From: JALHNI01 sp965229305
Lineage (GTDB): Bacteria; Acidobacteriota; Terriglobia; Bryobacterales; Bryobacteraceae
Assembly (NCBI GenBank): GCA_965229305.1
Contig: CBDDIZ010000033.1
Span: 186,001-250,000 of the forward strand
Length of the DNA stretch: 64,000 nucleotides
Direction: 5' to 3'
Each line of letters opens with the position of its first letter. Position 1 is the first letter of the stretch. A program made the translations under genes and the position numbers. Below the pieces are notes generated by a model. The model did no database searches. It saw nothing but the letters and a program-made list of their open reading frames with translations, and had not been told where the DNA came from. Below are positions 9,094-18,607 of the stretch, piece after piece.

Positions 9094-10540
9094 GCTGCTG
9101 CACAAAGCCGTCGGCGTAACCCTTCAGCTCGGTCTGATAAGCATTCCCCGATAGCGCGATGTTCGAGCTCGACGTGAACCCGCTCACCGTCACCTCGCAG
9201 GAATTCGTCACCGTCAACCCGCTAATCGAGTCCTGACCGCCGCCGCCGAGATAAGTCGTATAAGCGATCGCCGTACCCGCCGGCGCCGTCGGCAGCACCT
9301 TCGCGATGAAGCCGTCGACCACGCCGTTATTCTGCCGCTGGAAGCTGTCTCCGCGCAGCGGCAAGTCCGTCGAGAGCGTGTAGCCCGCCACAAACACTTC
9401 GTTCTGCGCATTCACGGCGACCGACTGCGCCACATCGCCCGCCGCGCCGCCCAGCAGCGTGGAATAGAGAATCGGCTCCGCCGTGCTCGGATCCAGCCGC
9501 ACGCGCATCACGAAGGCGTCCCCGCGACCAGCCGGCGCAGCCTGCGCCGAGCCCGAGGTCGTCGGGAAGTTGTTCGAAAGCGAGTAACCAGCCACAATCG
9601 CCGCGCCCGTCGAATCGAGCGCAATGGCCAAGGGGACGTCCGCGTCGCTACCGCCCCACAACGTCGAATACACCGAATCGCCCTGCTTGGGATCCACCCG
9701 CACCAGGAACAAGTCGCTAACGCCGCGGAAAGCTCGCTGCGGCGCACTCGGACTCACGGGGAAGCCCTGTGACGACGTATAGCCCGCCACATAAACCACG
9801 CCCTGTGCATCCGCCGTCACCGCCGTCGTCGTGTCCGTGCTCTCGCCGCCCAGTCGCGTGGCGTACACCATCGAATCCGTCGCGCTCGTGGCGTTCATGT
9901 TCAGCACCGCCACCCACGCATCCCAACCACCGATCTGCGAACCCTGGAAGGCGCCGGCCGTCGTCGGAAACTTCTCGGACGCCGTGTAGCCGCCCACATA
10001 AACCAGACCATTGCGTACCGCCAGGGTATTGCAGGCATCCGCTCGCGTGCCGCCCAAATGCGTCGAATACACCATGCCCGGATCGCCGCCCACGCGCGGA
10101 TCGAGCTTCAGCACAAACGCGTCGCGATCGCCGCCGGGCGCGCCCTGAAATGCATTTCCCGCAATCGGAAAATTCGTCGACGTCGTCACGCCACACATGT
10201 AGACGTAGTCGCCGTCCACCGCTAGCGCCAGCGGTTCGTCCAGGCCATCGCCGCCGATATAGCTCGAATACGTCAACGCGTCGTTGCCGCTCTTGGTCGG
10301 ATCGATGCGAGCCAGAAAGATTTCCCGCAACCCACCCGACGTATTCCTGAAGGCGTCGCCAGCGAGCGGAAACTGGTCGGAGGTTGTGTAGCCTGTGACC
10401 CAGATGTTGCCGTTTTTATCCACCGCCGAAGCGGTGATCGTGTCGTAGAGGTCCGTGCCCAAATACGAGCCAAACTTCACGGAATTCTGCGCCATCGCAC
10501 ACAAAGCGACAGCCATTAAAAGGAGGACGGTTTTGAGCAT
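9074..10540 (-). CDS. secreted SBBP-repeat beta-propeller protein
   Basis: The start chosen is ATG 10540, giving MLKTVLLLMAVALCAMAQ as a signal peptide; the frame extends upstream, but only into thrC. The mature protein is a series of about seven blades carrying SBBP-type units: YSSYIGGDGLDEPLALAVD, YSTHLGGTRADACNTLAV, YATRLGGESTDTTTAV, YSTLWGGSDADVPLAIAL, YSTLLGGAAGDVAQSVAV and YTTYLGGGGQDSISGLTV, each followed by VAGYT-S-FP. Such proteins are exported and presumed extracellular. Their partners are unknown. Confidence 0.85.
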   Translation of the reverse strand: MLKTVLLLMAVALCAMAQNSVKFGSYLGTDLYDTITASAVDKNGNIWVTGYTTSDQFPLAGDAFRNTSGGLREIFLARIDPTKSGNDALTYSSYIGGDGLDEPLALAVDGDYVYMCGVTTSTNFPIAGNAFQGAPGGDRDAFVLKLDPRVGGDPGMVYSTHLGGTRADACNTLAVRNGLVYVGGYTASEKFPTTAGAFQGSQIGGWDAWVAVLNMNATSATDSMVYATRLGGESTDTTTAVTADAQGVVYVAGYTSSQGFPVSPSAPQRAFRGVSDLFLVRVDPKQGDSVYSTLWGGSDADVPLAIALDSTGAAIVAGYSLSNNFPTTSGSAQAAPAGRGDAFVMRVRLDPSTAEPILYSTLLGGAAGDVAQSVAVNAQNEVFVAGYTLSTDLPLRGDSFQRQNNGVVDGFIAKVLPTAPAGTAIAYTTYLGGGGQDSISGLTVTNSCEVTVSGFTSSSNIALSGNAYQTELKGYADGFVQQLNLCPR

Positions 10541-10581
10541 AGACGGTTTAACACTGAAGCGGGAGCACTTCTCTCTCCATT

Positions 10582-11802
10582 CTAGCGGGGCGCGATCATG
10601 GAAAGCGAATCGCCCGCCCCGGCCGAACGCGGAAAACGCGTCGCGTAAGCTTCTAAGTACTTGAGCCCGGCCCCCGTGTTGTAGATCACGATCCGCTCGG
10701 ACGGCTTCAGAAAGCCCGAATTTAACAAATTGCGGCACGCCGCCACGCACGCCGCGCCCTCCGGGGCCACAAACATCCCCTCAAGTTTCGCCAATTCCAC
10801 GCCTCCGTCCAGCGACTCTTCGTCCGTCACCGCGATCGCAGTGCCCTTGCTCTGGCGGACCGCCTGCAACACCAGAAAGTCGCCCAGCGGCTTCGGCACG
10901 CGCAATCCGCTCGACACCGTCGTGGCATTCTGCCAGAACTCGCTGCGCTCGGTTCCCTGCTCGAAGGCCCGCACGATCGGCTGGCAGCCAGTCGCCTGCA
11001 CGGCAATCATCTTCGGCCGCCGCGACCCAATCCAGCCCATCTCCTCCATCTCATCGAACGCCTTCCACATCCCGATCATGCCCACGCCGCCGCCGGTCGG
11101 ATAGAAGATCACGTCCGGCAATTCCCAACCCATCTGCTCAGCCAGTTCGTACCCCATCGTCTTCTTGCCTTCGATTCGATACGGCTCCTTCAGCGTGCTC
11201 ACTTCGAACCAGCCTTCGCGATCTTTGCGTTCGGCCACAATTCGCGCGCAGTCGCTGATCAGCCCGTTCACCAGGGTCACGTGCGCGCCAAAACTCTTGC
11301 ACTCGATGTAGTTCGATTGCGGCACGTCCTGCGGCATGAAGATGTGCGCTTCCACGCCAGCCGCGGCTGCGTAAGCAGCCATCGCGCTCGCCGCATTGCC
11401 CGCCGACGGAATCGCCACCTTGCGCACGCCCAATTCCTTGCACATGGAAATGGCGGCCGAAAGGCCCCGCGCCTTGAAGCTCCCCGTTGGGTTGATGCCT
11501 TCGTCCTTCACCCACAGTTGATCGCAGCCTACCGCCTGCGCCAGCCGCGGCGTCCGCACCAGCGGCGACCAGCCTTCGCCCAATGACACGATGTTCGCCG
11601 GATTGCGCACCGGCAGCACCGGCGCGTAGCGCCACATGCTCCGCGGACCATCGGCAATCCACTCGCGGTTCCAACTCTCGCGCGCCTTCGCCAGGTCGTA
11701 GCGCACCAGCAGCGGCCAACCCTCCGCGCTCAGATTGTGCAGTTTGCCCGCTTCGTAGCGGGTTCCGGTATAAGAACAGGCCAAATGATCGACGATCGTC
11801 AT
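10582..11802 (-). CDS. thrC: threonine synthase
   Basis: This 406-residue PLP enzyme converts O-phosphohomoserine to threonine. The Schiff-base lysine is in NPTGSFKARGLS, the phosphate-binding glycine loop is PTGGGVGMIGMW, and the N-terminal region (SLGEGWSPLVRTPRLA) and SAGNAASAMAAYAA match the ThrC branch of fold-type II enzymes. The length is slightly short of fused forms but normal for this branch. It is the last gene of a long minus-strand run and lies 19 bp after the DUF1552 gene; it may share that transcript. Confidence 0.88.
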   Translation of the reverse strand: MTIVDHLACSYTGTRYEAGKLHNLSAEGWPLLVRYDLAKARESWNREWIADGPRSMWRYAPVLPVRNPANIVSLGEGWSPLVRTPRLAQAVGCDQLWVKDEGINPTGSFKARGLSAAISMCKELGVRKVAIPSAGNAASAMAAYAAAAGVEAHIFMPQDVPQSNYIECKSFGAHVTLVNGLISDCARIVAERKDREGWFEVSTLKEPYRIEGKKTMGYELAEQMGWELPDVIFYPTGGGVGMIGMWKAFDEMEEMGWIGSRRPKMIAVQATGCQPIVRAFEQGTERSEFWQNATTVSSGLRVPKPLGDFLVLQAVRQSKGTAIAVTDEESLDGGVELAKLEGMFVAPEGAACVAACRNLLNSGFLKPSERIVIYNTGAGLKYLEAYATRFPRSAGAGDSLSMIAPR

Positions 11803-11821
11803 CCGGCCTCCAGGATACCCT

Positions 11822-13162
11822 TTACAGATCCGACAGTTCGTTCAGGCGCCCGTTGCTGTCGCCCAGCTTCTCTGCCGGCACACCCATGCGATCCAACATC
11901 GAGACGAACAGGTTCGCCATCGGCGTTTCCTTCGGATGCCGCACCACGCGCCCGGGCTTCAGCGACCCGCTTCCCCGCCCCGCCAATACCAAAGGCAGGT
12001 CGGCATGATCATGCGCGTTGCCGTCGCTCAAGCCGCTGCCGTAGGTCACCATGACGTGATCCAGCAGCGTCCCGTCGCCGTCCGGCGTCGCCTTCAATTT
12101 GCCCAGCAAATACGCAAATTGCTTCATGTGGAAGCAGTTGATCTCGATCACCTTCTTGATCTTGTCCGGATCGCCCTGATGATGCGTCAACCCATGATGC
12201 GCCTCCGGAATTCCGATCTCCGGATACGCCCGCGGACTCTGCTCGAGCGCCAGCAACAGCGTCACCACGCGCGTCTGATCCGTCTGGAAAGCTAGCGTCA
12301 TCAGGTCCATCATGATCCGCGCATGCTCGCCAAAGTCTGTCGGCACGCTGCGATCCGGCGCCGGCACGTTCGGCATCGGCGTCGGGTTCCGCTCGGCATC
12401 CTGAATACGCTTCTCCACCTCGCGCAACGACGTCAGATACTCATCGAGCTTGCGGCGATCCGTGCCGCCCAGCTTCGCCGACAAACTCTTCGCCTCACCC
12501 AACGCCAGATCCAGCACGCTCTGGTCATAACGCGCCTGACGAGCCCGCTTCACTGGGTCGCGCTCACGGTCCGCCGAGCCGAACAACCGCTCAAACACCG
12601 CTCGCGGACGAATCTCCACCGGGTTGGGCATCGATGGCGTGCGCCAGGAGATGCTGTTGCTGTAGGCGCAGCTATAGCCGTTGTCGCAACTGCCGCCCTG
12701 CACCCCTTCTTCGCAACCCAGTTCGAGCGAGGCCAGCTTCGTCTTGCCTTCGAGATGGCGCGCCGCCACTTGATCCACCGAGACGCCCGCGTACAGATCG
12801 CGGCCGTTGGTCTTCTTCGGATGCGCACACGTCAGATAGTTCGCGCCCGCGCGGCCATGGTCTCCCGGACCATCGCCCAGCGCCCGCCCGTTATTCTGCG
12901 TCAAGCCGCCTAGCAGCAGCACGTCATTCTTAAAGGGCTCGAGCGCCGCGGACACGCGTGGTAGCGTGCCCAACGCCGAGGAACCCGCCGGCGCCTTCGG
13001 CATCCACTGATCCATCATGATGCCGTTGGGCACATAGAGAAACGCCATGCGGCAGGGCGCCTTCGCCTCTGCCGCAAACGCTGGGCGCATGGCCTCCAGC
13101 ATGGGCAGGCCCAGCATGCCACGCAGCAACGTCCGCCGGTCCAATGAACTACCTTGTCGCAA
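11822..13162 (-). CDS. DUF1552 secreted protein with Tat-like signal
   Basis: The 446-residue protein starts with LDRRTLLRGMLGLPMLEAM, a twin-arginine type export signal. It then follows the DUF1552 pattern: MAFLYVPNGIMMDQW, LLLGGLTQNNGRALGDGPGDH and MPNPVEIRPRAVFERLFG. DUF1552 proteins are common in planctomycetes, Verrucomicrobia and Solibacter, and are nearly always encoded beside DUF1592-type cytochrome proteins. They may be alkaline-phosphatase-like enzymes, but their activity is unknown. The gene overlaps the DUF1592 gene by 14 bp, so they are co-translated. Confidence 0.85.
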   Translation of the reverse strand: MRQGSSLDRRTLLRGMLGLPMLEAMRPAFAAEAKAPCRMAFLYVPNGIMMDQWMPKAPAGSSALGTLPRVSAALEPFKNDVLLLGGLTQNNGRALGDGPGDHGRAGANYLTCAHPKKTNGRDLYAGVSVDQVAARHLEGKTKLASLELGCEEGVQGGSCDNGYSCAYSNSISWRTPSMPNPVEIRPRAVFERLFGSADRERDPVKRARQARYDQSVLDLALGEAKSLSAKLGGTDRRKLDEYLTSLREVEKRIQDAERNPTPMPNVPAPDRSVPTDFGEHARIMMDLMTLAFQTDQTRVVTLLLALEQSPRAYPEIGIPEAHHGLTHHQGDPDKIKKVIEINCFHMKQFAYLLGKLKATPDGDGTLLDHVMVTYGSGLSDGNAHDHADLPLVLAGRGSGSLKPGRVVRHPKETPMANLFVSMLDRMGVPAEKLGDSNGRLNELSDL

Positions 13163-15470
13163 GCTTCCCTCCCTCGCTGCGCCCGCGCATCTGAAACGCG
13201 GGGCTCGCCACCACTTCGCTCACCATCGTCGAGAAACGATAGCCGTTCTCGGACGCCTGTTTCACCATCCGATCCAGCAGCACCCGGTCGCTTGGCTCCA
13301 CACCGCGCCCCAACGCATAGGTCAACAGCTTCTCACTCAAGTTCCTGACAAACAGCGCCGACTGCCCTTTCAGCACGCGCCGCAACTCCGCCGGTCCCTG
13401 AAAGGACTCGCCATTCGAGAACCGGCCCGAGCTATCGATCGCAAACTGCCCGTCCTTCTCGCGCCACGCGCCCGACGCGTCGAAGTTCTCCAGGCCGAAG
13501 CCAATGGGGTCCATCTGGTCATGGCACACCGCGCAACGCGCGTTAGCCCGATGCGCTTCCAACCGTTGGCGCAGCGAAGCCGCCGTGCCCAAGTTTGCTT
13601 CCTGTAACGCCGGAATATCGGGCGGCGCCGGCGGGGGCGGCGTTCCCAGCAATGTCTCCAGCACCCACCGTCCGCGCAGCACGGGCGAGGTCCGCGTGGC
13701 ATAGGAGGAGAGCGTCAGCACCGAACCCTGCGTCATCACTCCGCCCCGCCGCGGATCTTTCCATTCCACTCGCTCAAACGCTTCCCCGCGCACTCCGGGC
13801 ACGCCGTAGAACAGCGCGAGCGGCCCATTCAGATAGGTGAACGCGCCATCGAGAAAATCGAGCACGCTGCGATCCTCGCGCATGACAGCGCGCGAGAAGA
13901 GAAACGTCTCGCGCCGCATCGCCTCGAGCAGTTCATCATCCACGATGGGGAACTTCGCCGGATCCGGCCGACGCTTCTCCATCAGGCGCCAGCCCAACCA
14001 CTGGCCTACAAAGTTCTCTACGAACTGATCGCTGCGCTCGTCGCGCAACATGCGAGCCACCTGGCTCGCCAGCGACGCCCGCAAGCGCCCGGCTTCGGCG
14101 GCCTGCAGCAGTTCCTCATCGGGCATGCTGCTCCACAAGAAGTAAGAAAGCCGCGACGCCAGATCATGCTCGCTGATCGGCATCGCCGACGTCGTCGCGG
14201 GCTCGACACGGAAGAGGAAATTCGGGGACACCAGGATCGCCTGCAAGCCCACGCGAATGCTCTCATCGAACGAATCGCCCGAGTCGCGTACCATCGCCGC
14301 CAAACGAGTCAGCCCGTTCACCTCTGCCGGCGTCACCGGCCGCCGATAAGCGCGCCGCGCGACCGTGCCCAGAATCCTCTGCGCGCAGGCTGCCGTCTTC
14401 TCCGCACAAACAAACAGGCGCTTCCGGCTCTCGGTGACATCCCCCTGCGTCGTGAACGGACCGACGATATCGACGTAGTCGATGAACAGCTTCCGGCGTC
14501 CGTCTGTATTGACGTTCTCGCGCGGATTCGCCAGAGCGGCGAACTCCGGAAACGACGCGCGGAATGCATGCTCGCCTGCTTTCACCTTCACCCGCGCAAT
14601 CGACTCGCCATGCGCATACTGATAGTCGATGTTGCCCTCGACGTCTTCCGTCAGAATCGGCGCGCCGTCCAAGGTCATCACCATCCGCGTCGGCGGATAC
14701 TCCTGACGCGCGAGTTCCAGCATCTCTTTCTGCTCGACGGCGGTCAGCGTGCGTTTGCGGAAGAGCTCCATCATGCGCTTGCCGCTGCCGCGCGGCCGAT
14801 AGTTGCCCACGCGCATGCGGAACTCGTACTCACCAGCGACCGGGAAGTCGAACGTCCCCCAGATCGCGCCGCGATAAGAGTAGGGCAACGCATTCGGCGT
14901 GGGATCGTCCTGGGACTTCTTCGTCATGAAGCGCACCAGCTTCGTCGGTTTGGCGGGCGCGCTCGCCCCATACACCGCCACGGTAGAAAGCCGCCGCGCC
15001 GCGGCCAGATACTTCTCCATCAGCAACGACGAGACCGACAGCACGTCGCCGATGTTGTCGAACCCGTAGCCCGCATCGTCGAGCGGAAACTCATCGGCCG
15101 GCCGCAAGGATACGCCCAGCAGGTCCCGCACCGTCTGGTTATACTCAGCCCGGTTCAAGCGCCGCGACACTACCCGCCCCGGATCCGACGATACGCTCGG
15201 ACGCCCCGGCAATCGCTCGATCCACGCCGTCACGGCAGCCACGTCGGCCTTGGCCGGTTGCGGCGCGCCCGGCGGCGGCATGCGCCCCGTCGACAGCTTA
15301 TCCAGCACCTTGTCCCACAGCTCGACACTGGGATTGCCGAAGTTCTGGTGACACTTCTGGCAGTTCTTCTCGAGAAACTGCATCGCGCGCGAGCGGTCGT
15401 CCTGCGCAGCCAGCAGGCAACCAAACATCAGAACAGAAAACCGGCGGAAAATGGCGAAAAACCTCGCCAA
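13149..15470 (-). CDS. DUF1587/1592/1588/1585-type planctomycete cytochrome protein
   Basis: The 773-residue protein has a signal peptide (the frame starts at a TTG giving MARFFAIFRRFSVL), then a c-type heme site CQKCHQNFG near residue 38 and the GRMPPPGAP motif of the attached domain. It continues with SRRLNRAEYNQTVRDLLG (DUF1587), RLSYFLWSSMPDEELL (DUF1592), RTSPVLRGRWVLETLLGTPPPPAP (DUF1588), a second CxxCH-like CAVCHDQMDPIGFGLENFD, and a C-terminal DUF1585 segment. The set usually occurs with a DUF1552 partner, as here. The proposed role is extracytoplasmic electron transfer linked to a hydrolase or oxidase; the substrate is not known. Confidence 0.88.
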   Translation of the reverse strand: MARFFAIFRRFSVLMFGCLLAAQDDRSRAMQFLEKNCQKCHQNFGNPSVELWDKVLDKLSTGRMPPPGAPQPAKADVAAVTAWIERLPGRPSVSSDPGRVVSRRLNRAEYNQTVRDLLGVSLRPADEFPLDDAGYGFDNIGDVLSVSSLLMEKYLAAARRLSTVAVYGASAPAKPTKLVRFMTKKSQDDPTPNALPYSYRGAIWGTFDFPVAGEYEFRMRVGNYRPRGSGKRMMELFRKRTLTAVEQKEMLELARQEYPPTRMVMTLDGAPILTEDVEGNIDYQYAHGESIARVKVKAGEHAFRASFPEFAALANPRENVNTDGRRKLFIDYVDIVGPFTTQGDVTESRKRLFVCAEKTAACAQRILGTVARRAYRRPVTPAEVNGLTRLAAMVRDSGDSFDESIRVGLQAILVSPNFLFRVEPATTSAMPISEHDLASRLSYFLWSSMPDEELLQAAEAGRLRASLASQVARMLRDERSDQFVENFVGQWLGWRLMEKRRPDPAKFPIVDDELLEAMRRETFLFSRAVMREDRSVLDFLDGAFTYLNGPLALFYGVPGVRGEAFERVEWKDPRRGGVMTQGSVLTLSSYATRTSPVLRGRWVLETLLGTPPPPAPPDIPALQEANLGTAASLRQRLEAHRANARCAVCHDQMDPIGFGLENFDASGAWREKDGQFAIDSSGRFSNGESFQGPAELRRVLKGQSALFVRNLSEKLLTYALGRGVEPSDRVLLDRMVKQASENGYRFSTMVSEVVASPAFQMRGRSEGGKLATR

Positions 15471-15483
15471 TTACTATATCCGG

Positions 15484-17781
15484 CTACCGTCCCAGAGTGA
15501 AGGCCAGGATGTTGCCCCCGGCCGCGATCGCCACATACTGCCGGCCCTTGGCCGTGTAAGTCATCGGTGAGGCCTTCCACACCTGCCCGGTGTTGAAGTG
15601 CCACAACGTCTTGCCGGTGGCCGCATCCGCCGCCGCAAACGTGCCGCCGGACTCGCCGTAGAACAGCAGACCACCCGCCGTCGACAACACGCCCGAGTAG
15701 TTCGCTTCCGGGGCCCCCGTCTGCGGCACTTCCCAAGCGATTTTGCCAGTCTCAATGTTGATGGCCCGCAGCACCTTCACCGGCGGGTTCGCCGGATCGT
15801 TGTAAGGCACAAACCAACTGCCCGCCTGCCGATACAGATTGCAATCCTCCACCGCCATCACATAGAAGAGCCGCGTGCTGGGATTGAACGCGGTGGCATA
15901 CCAGTTGGTCGCTCCGCGCACGGCGGGGCACGTCACCGTCCCGCCCATGGTCGGCTTGGCCTTCTCATTCACCAGCGGACGGCCCTTCGCGTCGAGGCCG
16001 GTGGCCCACGTCAGCCGCTTCACGAACGGCGCCCCCAACAGGAACTCGCCATTCGTCCGGTCGAGCACATAGAAGTAGCCGTTGCGATTCGCCTGCAACA
16101 GCAGCTTACGATCACGTCCTTGAAACTTCGTATCCACCAGCACCAGCGGCTCGGTGGCGTCCCAATCCCACAGGTCATGCGGCGTGAACTGGAAGTGCCA
16201 TTTCAGCTTTCCCGTCTTCGCTTCGAGCGCCACCACACTATCGGTGTAGAGGTTGTCGCCCTTCCGCTCCGTGCCATCGGTGTCGGGATACGGATTGCCC
16301 ACGGGCCAATACAGCGTGTCCGAGCTGGGATCGTAGGACCCCGTCAGCCAGGTTGCGCCGCCGCCGGTTTCGAGCGCGTTGCCCACCCACGTCTCCGAGC
16401 CCTTCTCACCGCGCTTCGGAATCGTCCAGAAGCGCCAGACCTGCTCGCCGGTCGTCGCCTTATAAGCCGCCAAAAAGCCGCGCAACGGCGCGTCTCCGCC
16501 GCCGATCCCGGCCACCACCAGATCGCCCACCACCAGCGGTGCCGCCGTAGCCCCAAAGGCGCCCGCTGATTCCGGCATGAACACCTGCCACATCAACGCA
16601 CCAGTCAGGCGGTTCAGCGCGATCAGGTGCGCGTCATCGGTCGCAAAGAAGATGCGGTCGCCCAACAGGGCCGCGCCGCGCTGAGCGCCCTTGGCGGCAT
16701 CGCCTGAGATCTTGGTGGCATCGCCGCGCGTCCGCACGTAGCACCACACCTCGCGCCCCGTGTCGGCGGCCAGAGCACACACCTGATTCGGGCCCGTGAC
16801 GTACATCATGCCGTCGCTCACCAGCGGCGTGGTCTGCAAGCCCAGATGCGGCAGCGAGTAACTCCAAGCCGGCACCAGCCGCGTCGTATTGGCGGCATTG
16901 ATCTCTTTGAGCGGACTGTGCCGATTGCCGCTCGGCAGCCCGTGATAGCCGGGCCACTCGCCGGCCGCCGGTTGCTGCACGGCCTGCATCTGCGCGGCGG
17001 TCACCGGCGCCGGCGTGCCTTGCAGCGGACCCGTCGGCAAACCGTTCAAGCGCGCCAGATAGCTGATCAGATTCCGGCGCTCGTCCGCCGTTCCCTGAAA
17101 CGCCGGCATAAACGAAGCCGGCTCCGCCTCCACCTTCGCGTGGTCAGTGAGCGAATGCAGACGGCCATCGAATGTCTGCAACTGCAAGTCATGTTGACCA
17201 CGGCTGCGGGCGAAGCCGCGCAACTGCTGGCCGCTCTTGAGCGACACCTTCACCACGCCCCACGGATCGTCCGGACAAAACGCCCAACTCGGGCACGAAG
17301 CGCCGCTCTTCTGCCCCTTGCGAGAACTCGGATTGGCTAACGTCTGCTCGAGTTCGGCGACCGTCAGTTCCTGGCCGATGCCGGAAAGGTCCGGACCATT
17401 GGAGCCTCCGCGCCCTCGCGCCATGTGGCAACTGAGGCAGCGGCTCTCGAAGATCTTCTGTCCGGCCGCCAGATCGCCGGCCGGCTGCGCATCATAGGCG
17501 GACGCATTCCACGAGCGCACCGCGGCGGCTAGTTCCCGCAATTGCCCGGCGGGCAAAGGGAAAGCGGGCATGCCGCCTTTGGTGCCTTCGCGAATCAGGC
17601 TCGCGATGCTCTCCGTGGAGCGGGACCGCAATGAGCGGGAGTTGATCAGGTTGGGTCCGCGATCGGTACCGGTCGCGCGATCCCCGTGGCAAGCCGCGCA
17701 AAGCCTGGTGTAAGTTGCCGGAACCGTCGGCTGCGCCCAGAGCGAGTAGCTGGCCAACGCCAGCATCCACCTATTGAACAT
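15484..17781 (-). CDS. PQQ-dependent dehydrogenase with two N-terminal cytochrome c domains
   Basis: The 765-residue exported protein has a signal peptide (MFNRWMLALASYSLWAQ), then heme sites CAACHGD (about residue 28) and CLSCHMA (about residue 115). A PQQ beta-propeller follows, with WSYSLPHLGLQTTPLV, LIALNRLTGALMW, TWVGNALETGGGATWLTG, and DLWDWDATEPLVL, which contains the catalytic-type DWD. The family oxidises alcohols or sugars in the periplasm. Hemes at the N-terminus rather than the usual C-terminal one are a common Solibacter arrangement. The gene starts inside the end of the deacetylase gene (11-bp overlap) and precedes the DUF1592 gene by 13 bp. Confidence 0.87.
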   Translation of the reverse strand: MFNRWMLALASYSLWAQPTVPATYTRLCAACHGDRATGTDRGPNLINSRSLRSRSTESIASLIREGTKGGMPAFPLPAGQLRELAAAVRSWNASAYDAQPAGDLAAGQKIFESRCLSCHMARGRGGSNGPDLSGIGQELTVAELEQTLANPSSRKGQKSGASCPSWAFCPDDPWGVVKVSLKSGQQLRGFARSRGQHDLQLQTFDGRLHSLTDHAKVEAEPASFMPAFQGTADERRNLISYLARLNGLPTGPLQGTPAPVTAAQMQAVQQPAAGEWPGYHGLPSGNRHSPLKEINAANTTRLVPAWSYSLPHLGLQTTPLVSDGMMYVTGPNQVCALAADTGREVWCYVRTRGDATKISGDAAKGAQRGAALLGDRIFFATDDAHLIALNRLTGALMWQVFMPESAGAFGATAAPLVVGDLVVAGIGGGDAPLRGFLAAYKATTGEQVWRFWTIPKRGEKGSETWVGNALETGGGATWLTGSYDPSSDTLYWPVGNPYPDTDGTERKGDNLYTDSVVALEAKTGKLKWHFQFTPHDLWDWDATEPLVLVDTKFQGRDRKLLLQANRNGYFYVLDRTNGEFLLGAPFVKRLTWATGLDAKGRPLVNEKAKPTMGGTVTCPAVRGATNWYATAFNPSTRLFYVMAVEDCNLYRQAGSWFVPYNDPANPPVKVLRAINIETGKIAWEVPQTGAPEANYSGVLSTAGGLLFYGESGGTFAAADAATGKTLWHFNTGQVWKASPMTYTAKGRQYVAIAAGGNILAFTLGR

Positions 17782-18604
17782 TGCCCACCAGCTTAATACC
17801 CTTTCGGCGGATGACCTCTTTCACTTTCTCGCTGGTCCAGCTTTCGGTCACCGCGGCGCGGTCCTGCGCGACGTTCTCGTAGCCGGGGTGATGAATGGCG
17901 CGCATCTCGGGCGTGTCGAGCGCGGCGTGATCGAGCAGCAGGTACGTTCCCGGGGTCAGCGTCTCGAGCTTGGCCGCGATCTTCGCCGCGCGCACTTCGC
18001 CGGAGTCCGTCTGTTCGTAGATCTTGCCCATCCGGCTTAAACCGGCGCCCGGCAGCTTGAGCTTGTACTCGTCAGCGAGCTTCTTCAGTAGCTCCTGCAT
18101 CTCCGGAAAAGGTGAAGCGAAACCCATGTGCGTGGTCATGTAGGAGACTCGCGGCACCAGTCGCTTGCCCATTTCGATTTGCGCGCGCAACTCGCGTTCC
18201 ACCTCATCGAGTTTCGGCTTCGCCTCCACCATGCTCTGCCCGGCGGGGAAGCGCGAATTCGGGCGCACCATCGGATAGAAGTAGCCGTTGGCATCGGTGA
18301 GGCTGGGGCAAGGCGTCAGCGGGCGCCACTTCACCAGACTCCACTCGCTGGTGAGCGCCAGATGAATCCCCACTTCAAGTCCCGGATTCTCGGCCAGCAG
18401 CTTGGCCGCTTCCAGCAGCCACGGCGACGGCACGATGATGTTCGTCGTGCGCATCACGCCCTCTTGGTAGGCTTTGATGGTTCCTTCGTTCACGGCGTGG
18501 GCGGCGCCCATGTCGTCACCCTGGACGATCAGGCGGACTTCCCCGGCTTGGGCAAACAGCGCGGAGAGCAGAAGTGTGGAAAGCACTTCATACTCATATC
18601 GCAA
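17771..18604 (-). CDS. ChbG/HpnK (YdjC) family deacetylase, exported
   Basis: This 277-residue protein has an export-type N-terminus (EVLSTLLLSALFAQAG) and the YdjC motifs: VQGDDMGAAHAVNEGTI (metal-binding aspartate pair), VGIHLALTSEW (metal His) and YMTTHMGFASPFPEM (metal His). The family removes acetyl groups from chitooligosaccharides or hopanoid precursors. Export suggests action on extracellular glycans rather than cytoplasmic ChbG chemistry. It is the first gene of the overlapping minus-strand group with the PQQ, DUF1592 and DUF1552 genes, which suggests a joint role in glycan breakdown and oxidation. Confidence 0.8.
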   Translation of the reverse strand: MRYEYEVLSTLLLSALFAQAGEVRLIVQGDDMGAAHAVNEGTIKAYQEGVMRTTNIIVPSPWLLEAAKLLAENPGLEVGIHLALTSEWSLVKWRPLTPCPSLTDANGYFYPMVRPNSRFPAGQSMVEAKPKLDEVERELRAQIEMGKRLVPRVSYMTTHMGFASPFPEMQELLKKLADEYKLKLPGAGLSRMGKIYEQTDSGEVRAAKIAAKLETLTPGTYLLLDHAALDTPEMRAIHHPGYENVAQDRAAVTESWTSEKVKEVIRRKGIKLVGNVQ

Positions 18605-18607
18605 AAC

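Noticed and set aside
14166..15500. 444-residue frame opposite the DUF1592 gene
   Set aside because: It is an Arg/His-rich shadow of the real gene on the other strand.
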